Of a DNA stretch of 5,540 nt, positions 1-5,074 are shown piece after piece. Position 1 is the first letter of the stretch; every line of letters begins with the position of its first letter. Made by a program: the position numbers and the translations under genes. The stretch is from a bacterium (GTDB lineage: Bacteria; Patescibacteriota; Minisyncoccia; UBA6257; Colwellbacteraceae). Location of the stretch: NCBI GenBank assembly GCA_021811305.1, contig JAJZPD010000038.1, forward strand, positions 1-5,540. The letters are read 5' to 3'. Below the pieces are notes generated by a model. That model was given only the letters and a program-made list of their open reading frames with translations. It was not told where the DNA came from and did no database searches.

Positions 1-1
1 G

Positions 2-70
2 CTTCTCATTAAAGTCCCGAACGAACTAAAGCTACGGATAAGCAAGCGGGAAGTTGCGCTGGCAGACTGA
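2..70 (+). CDS. Possible C-terminal end of an upstream gene (partial, 22 codons)
   Basis: Reading from base 2, the frame stays open for 22 codons and ends at the TGA at 68-70. The other two forward frames stop within about 35 bases. The peptide ends LKLRISKREVALAD and has a normal soluble-protein composition (alternating hydrophobic and charged residues). The fragment is too short to assign to a family. It would lie 75 bp upstream of the ABC-F start, on the same strand. A 22-codon open frame is easily found by chance, so this is only a suggestion. The alternative is non-coding leader sequence. Confidence 0.3.
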   Translation, partial: LLIKVPNELKLRISKREVALAD

Positions 71-105
71 CGGAAGCCGGTCGGTAACTGCCGCCGCTCC
101 CCGCT
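45..105 (+). promoter_or_regulatory. Imperfect GC-rich hairpin upstream of the ABC-F gene
   Basis: AGCGGG (45-50) can pair with CCCGCT (100-105). Inside it GGCAG (61-65) pairs with CTGCC (88-92), and ACTGAC (66-71) pairs with GTCGGT (80-85) with one G-U. The apex is a short loop around 72-79. No T-run follows, so it is not a canonical intrinsic terminator. If transcribed with the ABC-F gene it would be a structured 5' leader ending about 40 bases before the start codon. Some antibiotic-resistance ABC-F genes are controlled by such leaders through attenuation. I do not recognise a known riboswitch consensus here. The stop of the putative upstream fragment falls inside the stem, so the hairpin could also belong to that gene's 3' end. 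Confidence 0.3.
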
Positions 106-145
106 GAAACGGAAAAGCTGGTAATCGGCCTGATTAAAGGTAATA

Positions 146-1639
146 ATGCAGGGTATCCTAAAAAATACCGAAAAAGCGATCATGCCGCAATCAAACGAAG
201 TCATTCTGCGATTTAATAAAGTGTCGTTCGAATACGGACACAATAAACCCATCCTGGATGGCGTTGATTTTTCCGTGCGGCGAGGGGCGAAAATAACCCT
301 GATGGGACAAAACGGTGTCGGCAAAAGCACGATCTTTAAGCTGATAACGGGAGACCTTAAGCCGGAGTCCGGCTCCGTTGTTATTGAGCGGGGACTGAGT
401 GTGGGCGCGGCTAGGCAGGTGATCTCGCGGGAACAGATGAGCCTTACCGTCAGAGAATTCTTTGAGAGCGCCTTTTCCGAAAAGGTATATGACATCGATC
501 CGAGGATCGACAATGTTCTGAAAATCGTGAACCTGGCGGCTCCGCACGACCGAGCTCTCCGCACATTCTCCGGCGGACAGCAGGCCCGTCTTCTTTTGGC
601 CCAAGCCTTGATTCAAGATCCGGATTTGTTATTGTTGGACGAGCCGACCAATAATCTGGACAAGGAAGGGATCGCGCATCTGACCGAGTTCCTCGTGGAT
701 TACAAGAAGACGGTAATCGTAATTTCCCACGATTCGGATTTTCTGAATTCCTTCACCCATGGCGTCATCTACCTAGAGTCTTTCCACCAGAAGATTGAAC
801 AGTATGTGGGGGATTACCTGGACGTGGTAAGGGAGATTACTCTCCGCCGGGAGGCCGAAGAGAGGAAAAACTCCCGGCTTGAAAAGGATATCCAGCACCG
901 CAAGGATCAAGCCAACTTTTTCGGCCAGAAAGGCGGCCATATGCGCGACGTGGCTAAAAAAATGAACAAGAAAATAGAAGAGCTTGAGGAAAGCGTCGTA
1001 GAGGTGAGAAAAGAAGACAAAGCGATAAGAAATTTTAATATTCCTCTGCAGGAAGAGGCGGTCGGTAAAATCGTCGAACTGGAATCAGTCTCCGTCGTCA
1101 AAAACAATAAAATCGCGGCGAAGAAAGTCGACATAGTTCTCCGCAAGGGAGAGCGTCTGCTTTTAACCGGCCCGAATGGAATCGGGAAAACCACCCTTTT
1201 GGAGGGGATTGCCAACGGCGAAATGAAAGGAGAGCATTTGGCCGATGGGATAAAGATAGGCTATTACCGGCAGGATTTTTCTAATTTGGATTTCGACAAG
1301 ACCGTTTACGAAACGTTGCGGGAAGCGATGGGGGACAATAGCGAACAACAGCTGCGTTCCCAAGCCGCGGGCTTTCTGCTAGATTCCGAAATTTTGAGAA
1401 GCAAGATAGGCACTCTGTCCGAGGGGCAAAAAGGGCTGGTTGCCTTCGCGATGCTCACCTTAATCAAGCCGGGACTTCTCATATTAGACGAACCGACCAA
1501 CCATATTAATTTCCGGCATATTCCGATAATCGCCAAGGCGCTGAATAACTACCGGGGCGCGATGATTCTCGTAAGCCACGTGCCGGACTTCGTAAAGCAG
1601 ATCAGAATAGATCAGACTCTCGATTTGGAGAGTATTTGA
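146..1639 (+). CDS. ABC-F family ATPase (ribosome-associated, two ATP-binding cassettes)
   Basis: This is a 497-residue soluble protein with two ABC domains and no membrane segments, the ABC-F layout. ABC-F proteins bind the ribosomal E site and act on the P-site tRNA as translation factors or antibiotic-protection proteins. Cassette 1 has Walker A GQNGVGKST (54-62), signature SGGQQ (142-146), Walker B LLLLDEP (161-167) and switch His195. A charged linker at about 229-305, probably helical, corresponds to the P-site-tRNA-interaction arm. Cassette 2 has Walker A GPNGIGKTT (342-350), signature SEGQK (425-429), Walker B with Glu449, and His478. Both catalytic glutamates are present. Cassette 2 deviates from consensus: SEGQ replaces SGGQ, TNHIN replaces TNHLD, and SHVPD replaces SHD. 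There is no C-terminal extension of the Uup kind, and the protein is shorter than EttA (about 555). The ATG at 146 is preferred because AAAGG (136-140) lies 5 bases upstream; the ATG at 182 has no such site. Housekeeping and resistance roles cannot be separated from sequence alone. Confidence 0.93.
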   Translation: MQGILKNTEKAIMPQSNEVILRFNKVSFEYGHNKPILDGVDFSVRRGAKITLMGQNGVGKSTIFKLITGDLKPESGSVVIERGLSVGAARQVISREQMSLTVREFFESAFSEKVYDIDPRIDNVLKIVNLAAPHDRALRTFSGGQQARLLLAQALIQDPDLLLLDEPTNNLDKEGIAHLTEFLVDYKKTVIVISHDSDFLNSFTHGVIYLESFHQKIEQYVGDYLDVVREITLRREAEERKNSRLEKDIQHRKDQANFFGQKGGHMRDVAKKMNKKIEELEESVVEVRKEDKAIRNFNIPLQEEAVGKIVELESVSVVKNNKIAAKKVDIVLRKGERLLLTGPNGIGKTTLLEGIANGEMKGEHLADGIKIGYYRQDFSNLDFDKTVYETLREAMGDNSEQQLRSQAAGFLLDSEILRSKIGTLSEGQKGLVAFAMLTLIKPGLLILDEPTNHINFRHIPIIAKALNNYRGAMILVSHVPDFVKQIRIDQTLDLESI

Positions 1640-1642
1640 ATC

Positions 1643-1670
1643 AAGCCGGCCGCGGGAAAGCCGGCCGCGG
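1643..1670. repeat. 13-bp GC-rich direct repeat just after the ABC-F stop
   Basis: AAGCCGGCCGCGG occurs at 1643-1655 and again at 1658-1670, separated by two bases. Each copy is built from overlapping palindromes (GCCGGC, CGGCCG, CCGCGG). The two copies can therefore pair as a 6-bp GC stem with a 9-base loop in several mutually exclusive registers. It starts 3 bases after the ABC-F stop, where a terminator would be expected, but no T-run follows on the plus strand. A transcript-end or stability hairpin is possible. Read in the ABC-F frame beyond the stop, the repeat encodes a KPAAGKPAA stretch. Confidence 0.6.
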
Positions 1671-1727
1671 AGCGGAATGCAAAAGCAGTTTGAAGATGCG
1701 CTGAAGAAAAAGCCTTGAATAAAAATA

Positions 1728-1756
1728 TTGTTCGGGACTAAAATGAGGCGTATTTT
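1728..1756 (+). promoter_or_regulatory. Weak candidate promoter for the acyltransferase gene
   Basis: TTGTTC (1728-1733) and TATTTT (1751-1756) are separated by 17 bases and match the sigma70 consensus at 3/6 and 4/6. Transcription would start near 1763, giving a leader of about 105 bases before the ATG at 1870. The rest of the 230-bp gap between the ABC-F and acyltransferase genes shows only very short open frames and no RNA gene I recognise. Confidence 0.22.
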
Positions 1757-1869
1757 ACGATAACTTAAACGGCTAACGCAAAACCTGACAGCTGAGGGTC
1801 GGCGCGGTATCAATAAACCGAAAGGGGATATTCTGCTGAGTCAAAGCTATCTATCTTGCCATTGCATTT

Positions 1870-2979
1870 ATGAACGAGCAGACACAGTCGGCCTCAGCGC
1901 CTAAAAAAGAGAGGAACCTCTATATTTCCTACATCAAAGGCGCAGCTATCATCGGCGTCGTTTTAATACACGTCACCAACTGGTCGAACGTTCCGCTTTC
2001 CTGGCCGGCGCGGATAATCGAAAGCGTCCTGCACGCTTCGGTGCTGCTTTTCGTCCTGGCCGCCGGCAGCGTGGTTTTCGTGGCTTACGAGCGCAAATCT
2101 TTCAGAGAGCAAGTGAAGCGGACTCTTTACCGAGGCGGACAGTTGCTTTTCGTCTATTACCTTTACAGTCTAGTTAAGCTGTTGGTCTATAACTTTTCAA
2201 CCGAGCCCTTCTACGAGCAATTCACCAAGATCGGCACGCTGACCGCTTCCAACATCCTGTCTTTCCGCAGCTTTACGGTTCCGATAACCGTATTGATCAC
2301 GTACCCGTTCTTGTTGGTTCTTTCGCCTCTGCTGCTTTTGCTGAGCAAGAAAGTCCGACGCTCGGAATGGATTATCCTTGCCGCAGCCATCGGTTTATTC
2401 CTGGTTGATTATTACACCGGGATTCAGAGCCTAGCATCGCCGTTCATTAAGTTTATTTACGCCAACGGCTTTGTGCTCTTCCCGATTGCTCTTTGGCTAG
2501 TGCCATTTGCCTTCGGATTTTTCCTGGCGCAAGTCGGCTTTGAAAAACAGCGCCGGTGGATATTGCTTGTCGGCATCGCCTCCACTATTTTCTACGGCGC
2601 GCAGCTTTTTCTCGGTCATCAATCGATCTCCCTCGACGACTATGAGTTTCCGTTGGCTCCGTATTTCACCGCCTTCGGTCTCCTAACTCTAGGCCTTTTG
2701 CTTTATGCTTTCCGGCCGCTGGAAAAAATGCGGCAGAAATGGGTCAGGGGATCGCTGGCCGCCATTCGTCTGCTTGGCGACAATACTTTGAATATATACG
2801 TTTACCAATGGGTGGTGATCGACCTGACTATCTGGATTTTTTATCCGCTAACCGGATTGATTTGGCTGACCGTTCCGGCCTATCTCGCGGCCTTTCTCTA
2901 CGCCAAGAGGAAAAAATTCATCGAGTACTACCATCATCAAACGGAAACAGCTAAGGCACTGGGAGCGGAGATACTCTGA
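1870..2979 (+). CDS. Integral membrane acyltransferase, acyltransferase-3 (OafA/NodX-like) type
   Basis: This is a 369-residue polytopic protein with about ten hydrophobic segments, roughly at 18-36, 50-73, 91-107, 138-158, 167-182, 200-221, 229-247, 262-281, 306-325 and 327-345. The first segment, YIKGAAIIGVVLIHV (21-35), carries a histidine (His34) where acyltransferase-3 proteins have their conserved R-x10-H pattern. Near the end, LLGDNTLNIYVYQW (301-314) resembles the family's late Gly/Ser-Leu-x-Ile-Tyr motif. Family members transfer acyl groups, often acetyl, to envelope glycans, lipids or peptidoglycan at the membrane. No substrate is evident, and no glycan-biosynthesis genes are adjacent. 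The length fits the core membrane domain, with no SGNH extension. The ATG at 1870 is the first usual start after the in-frame TGA at 1837, but no Shine-Dalgarno sequence precedes it. The gene converges on the carbonic-anhydrase-like gene. The fold class is fairly secure; the substrate is unknown. Confidence 0.75.
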   Translation: MNEQTQSASAPKKERNLYISYIKGAAIIGVVLIHVTNWSNVPLSWPARIIESVLHASVLLFVLAAGSVVFVAYERKSFREQVKRTLYRGGQLLFVYYLYSLVKLLVYNFSTEPFYEQFTKIGTLTASNILSFRSFTVPITVLITYPFLLVLSPLLLLLSKKVRRSEWIILAAAIGLFLVDYYTGIQSLASPFIKFIYANGFVLFPIALWLVPFAFGFFLAQVGFEKQRRWILLVGIASTIFYGAQLFLGHQSISLDDYEFPLAPYFTAFGLLTLGLLLYAFRPLEKMRQKWVRGSLAAIRLLGDNTLNIYVYQWVVIDLTIWIFYPLTGLIWLTVPAYLAAFLYAKRKKFIEYYHHQTETAKALGAEIL

Positions 2980-2982
2980 AAC

Positions 2983-3014
2983 AAAAAAAAGCCGGCAAGA
3001 TGCGCTCGCCGGCT
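2983..3014 (-). terminator. Intrinsic terminator of the carbonic-anhydrase-like gene
   Basis: AGCCGGC (2990-2996) pairs with GCCGGCT (3008-3014) around an 11-base loop. On the minus strand the stem is followed directly by eight Ts (the A-run at 2983-2990), and it begins 21 bases after the minus-strand stop codon. On the plus strand the stem is followed by GTTCAG with no T-run. It should therefore stop the minus-strand gene efficiently and at best partly stop the convergent acyltransferase transcript, whose stop codon lies 10 bases before the stem. Confidence 0.88.
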
Positions 3015-3035
3015 GTTCAGACAAGGAGAGACCTC

Positions 3036-3494
3036 TTACTTAATAACCATCACCGTTTCGATCGTTATCCCGTTTGGCAGTTTATCGGCCAGAAACTTTT
3101 TGGCAGATTCCAACTCCTTTTCGTGGTGAGCTAGTTCAGCTTCGGCATCGGGAAAGGCTTTGGAGTACCCGTAGCCTCCGCAATCAACGTGCAGCATCAA
3201 AACGACGGCTTTCGACTCATGGAGTCGAATAGATGTTTTAACTTGGCTTAGCAGGAACCCGCGAGCAGCCAGGCCCGACTCGATTTCTTCCTCAGATCGG
3301 GCCGATGACGGATCGAAAGCGAAAGCTTTAGCGCCGCCGGCCACTTTGACGACATCCGCGCGCTCGAAACCGCGGCTCGTAAGAAAATCATCGAGATCGC
3401 CGGAAGTCCTAGCGTCAAAACACCAAACTATGCAGGCCTCTGCGAAATAGTGTGATTCGTCCAATCCTTCGGACTTGATTCTGGTAATAGGCAT
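3036..3494 (-). CDS. Small beta-carbonic-anhydrase-like protein
   Basis: This is a 152-residue protein with no signal peptide or membrane segment, so probably cytosolic. It carries the two zinc-site signatures of beta-carbonic anhydrases in the right order: C-x-D-x-R as CFDAR (25-29), and H-x-x-C as HVDCGG (102-107). VAGGAK (51-56) sits where beta-class enzymes have their conserved Ala-Gly loop. Beta-carbonic anhydrases interconvert CO2 and bicarbonate using a Cys/His/Cys zinc site with an Asp-Arg dyad. Here Cys25, His102, Cys105, Asp27 and Arg29 are all present. The protein is much shorter than typical enzymes (about 200-220 residues), while the Cys-to-His gap (77 residues) is longer than the usual roughly 55. 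It therefore resembles the short 'putative carbonic anhydrase' families rather than classical ones, and activity is unproven. The start is well supported: GAGGAGG lies 6 bases upstream of the ATG. It is transcribed alone, divergent from the coiled-coil peptidase gene. Confidence 0.78.
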   Translation of the reverse strand: MPITRIKSEGLDESHYFAEACIVWCFDARTSGDLDDFLTSRGFERADVVKVAGGAKAFAFDPSSARSEEEIESGLAARGFLLSQVKTSIRLHESKAVVLMLHVDCGGYGYSKAFPDAEAELAHHEKELESAKKFLADKLPNGITIETVMVIK

Positions 3495-3524
3495 TTTCTT
3501 CCTCCTCGTAATTTTAACCCTATC

Positions 3525-3550
3525 ACTTTAGGCGAGATGCCGCTTAAAGT
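3525..3550 (-). promoter_or_regulatory. Inverted repeat in the 5' leader of the carbonic-anhydrase-like gene
   Basis: ACTTTAGGCG (3525-3534) and CGCTTAAAGT (3541-3550) form a 10-bp inverted repeat with a 6-base centre. The only imperfection is a G-T at 3531/3544, which is a C-A mismatch in the minus-strand transcript. It lies downstream of the predicted minus-strand promoter and 30 bases before the start codon. It is therefore either a 5'-UTR hairpin or a repressor operator. No T-run follows it on the minus strand, so it is not a simple terminator. Confidence 0.5.
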
Positions 3551-3583
3551 CGAGCCAAGACCGCTAAAGAACAACAGTTTCCG

Positions 3584-3612
3584 ATATTACGCCGGAGATC
3601 TGATGCCGTCAA
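3584..3612 (-). promoter_or_regulatory. Sigma70-type promoter for the carbonic-anhydrase-like gene
   Basis: On the minus strand TTGACG (3612-3607) and TAATAT (3589-3584) are separated by 17 bases. They match the consensus hexamers at 5/6 and 4/6. Transcription would begin near 3577, giving a leader of about 80 bases that includes the inverted repeat at 3525-3550 and ends with the GAGGAGG ribosome-binding site. Confidence 0.55.
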
Positions 3613-3623
3613 TGAAGGGGATT

Positions 3624-3653
3624 CTGGCAAAGACACTCGTTTTTTGATATACT
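3624..3653 (+). promoter_or_regulatory. Sigma70-type promoter with extended -10 for the coiled-coil peptidase gene
   Basis: CTGGCA (3624-3629, 4/6) and TATACT (3648-3653, 5/6) are 18 bases apart. TGA directly before the -10 gives an extended -10 (TGnTATACT). The start near 3660 leaves a leader of about 16 bases before the ATG at 3676, which would explain the lack of a clear Shine-Dalgarno site. The -10 is flanked by a 6-bp inverted repeat, CGTTTT (3638-3643) and AAAACG (3657-3662). Confidence 0.6.
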
Positions 3654-3675
3654 CGCAAAACGTAAGCAATCTTCA

Positions 3676-4986
3676 ATGCATACGCTGAATCGGAAAAAAT
3701 CGGGGAAATTTCCTTTTAATACACGCCTAAAGGCGGCGGCCGGACTTTTGGCCGCGATACTTTTAACCGCGGTTTTCCGCCTTAATTCCTTTGCCGTCAG
3801 TTCTGCGGCTACCGCTCCCGCTGTCTCGACCTCGACTGCTTCTTCTTTACAGAACCAGATCGACGCCAACAACCAGCAGATAGCCATCCTAAACCAGGAG
3901 ATCGCCACATACCAGGCGGAACTGCAGCAGATCGGCAGCGACAAGCGGACTCTGCAGCAGGCGATTAACGCTTTGGATCTGCAACGGCGTGAGTTGGAGG
4001 CTCAGGTTTATTTGACTCAGCGCCAGATCAATACCACGCAACTGCAGATCCAGCAATTAGGCGGAGCTATCTCCAATACGCAGCAGACCATAACTATGGA
4101 TAAGGCGGCGTTGGCGAAGGAGATCCGCGATATACAGGAAAACGACAGTCAGTCGCTAATCGAACAATTACTTTCGGCCGGCGGACTGCAACAGGCGGTG
4201 AACGACCTGAACGCAACTATGGAAGTCCAGCAGGGGATTCAGGGGAATATCCAATCGCTGGCTACCCAAGAAAATAGCCTGACCACCAGCCAGGATCTAT
4301 CCAAGCAAAAACAGGCTTCATTATCCGCGCAGAAGACGGATTTGGTGACGCAACAGCAGTCGCTGGTCGCAACCGAGCACGCTAAGACCCAGTTATTGGC
4401 CGAAACCAATGCCAAGCAATCAACTTACGAAAAACTGCTCGCCGAAGCGCAAGCCGAATTGGCCAGCTTCTCCACCTTCACGCAAAACGCCGGAGGATCG
4501 AAGCTTCTGGGTAACCAAACGGTTTGCGATTCCTGGGGTTGCTACTACAACCAGCGCGACACCGCCTGGGGCAGTGATTCGCTTGACGGAACCAAGTATA
4601 ATCTGGCCAGCGACGGCTGTTTGATTACCGCGATGGCGATGATGATGACTCATTACGGATACCGCAACGTCACGCCGGTAACCATTAATTCCAATCCCAG
4701 CAACTTCGCCGCTTATTATCCGGCTTACCTCTTGTTTACCATCCACGCCGACGGCGTGTCCGCGACCCGTATCTCGTCTTACATCAACTCAACGCTTGCT
4801 ACCGGAAATCCTGTTGTCGTCGGCTTGCATGCCTACGGCGGCACGCACTATGTCGTTTTAGTGGCTCGGCAGGGGAACGATTACATTATGAAAGACCCGT
4901 ATGTGGCTAACGGCAATGATATACCCTTCTCGTCCCATTACTCGATGCGCGAAATTTTCGGCGTCACTAAGGTCGTGGTTAGCTGA
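3676..4986 (+). CDS. Secreted coiled-coil protein with C-terminal C39-like cysteine peptidase domain
   Basis: This is a 436-residue exported protein. The N-terminus has basic residues (5-19), a hydrophobic core (about 20-33) and small residues near 38-46 that suit signal-peptidase cleavage. A Ser/Thr/Ala linker follows, then a long Gln-rich heptad region (about 57-265) interrupted by a Gly-containing break near 129-131 and another near 169-170. This resembles the coiled-coil part of PcsB/EnvC-type cell-wall hydrolase proteins. The C-terminal part (about 284-436) looks like a Peptidase_C39_2 domain: YYNQRD (290-295), a GCLITAM segment with candidate nucleophile Cys315, GGTHYVVLVA with His391, and KDPY with Asp407. 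Cys284 and Cys289 are extra cysteines that could form a disulfide outside the cell. The likely role is cleavage or binding of peptidoglycan or surface peptides, with the coiled coil as regulatory or localisation arm. The ATG at 3676 is chosen because it lies just behind the promoter and begins the signal peptide. It ends TGA-TAA. Confidence 0.82.
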   Translation: MHTLNRKKSGKFPFNTRLKAAAGLLAAILLTAVFRLNSFAVSSAATAPAVSTSTASSLQNQIDANNQQIAILNQEIATYQAELQQIGSDKRTLQQAINALDLQRRELEAQVYLTQRQINTTQLQIQQLGGAISNTQQTITMDKAALAKEIRDIQENDSQSLIEQLLSAGGLQQAVNDLNATMEVQQGIQGNIQSLATQENSLTTSQDLSKQKQASLSAQKTDLVTQQQSLVATEHAKTQLLAETNAKQSTYEKLLAEAQAELASFSTFTQNAGGSKLLGNQTVCDSWGCYYNQRDTAWGSDSLDGTKYNLASDGCLITAMAMMMTHYGYRNVTPVTINSNPSNFAAYYPAYLLFTIHADGVSATRISSYINSTLATGNPVVVGLHAYGGTHYVVLVARQGNDYIMKDPYVANGNDIPFSSHYSMREIFGVTKVVVS

Positions 4987-5009
4987 TAACCTGCTTGTGG
5001 AAAACTTCC

Positions 5010-5037
5010 TTGAGCTTATGCCTCCTTGGTATATACT
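5010..5037 (+). promoter_or_regulatory. Sigma70-type promoter for the DoxX-family gene
   Basis: TTGAGC (5010-5015, 4/6) and TATACT (5032-5037, 5/6) are 16 bases apart. Transcription would start near 5044 and give a leader of about 31 bases. The -10 is the same hexamer as that of the preceding gene, and is framed by TCCTT (5023-5027) and AAGGA (5039-5043). I see no convincing terminator between the peptidase gene's stop at 4986 and this promoter, so read-through from upstream is possible. Confidence 0.55.
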
Positions 5038-5074
5038 GAAGGAAAGGTTTTAAAACAAAAAGGGCAAAATATCA

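Noticed and set aside
191..616. 141-codon minus-strand open frame inside the ABC-F gene
   Set aside because: It lies wholly opposite a clear two-cassette ATPase with all motifs in frame, and its translation shows no domain or membrane pattern. The other minus-strand frames within 907-1813 were dropped for the same reason.
1677..1718. 13-codon open frame (MQKQFEDALKKKP) preceded by a GGAG
   Set aside because: It could be a small peptide, but it is too short to separate from chance and has no regulated structure directly after it.
1637..1741. TGA read as an amino acid (genetic code 4 or 25)
   Set aside because: None of the five genes has an internal TGA, and TGA ends the ABC-F, acyltransferase and peptidase genes. 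After the acyltransferase TGA the frame would run through a terminator and the opposite gene, which is not coding sequence.
3511..3516. TAAAAT on the minus strand as -10 box of the carbonic-anhydrase-like gene
   Set aside because: It would place the transcript start inside the GAGGAGG ribosome-binding site and has no matching -35. The TTGACG/TAATAT pair further upstream fits better.
3609..3944. Minus-strand open frame across the divergent promoter region and the signal-peptide region of the peptidase gene
   Set aside because: It overlaps the predicted promoter and the well-supported secreted protein, and has no plausible product.
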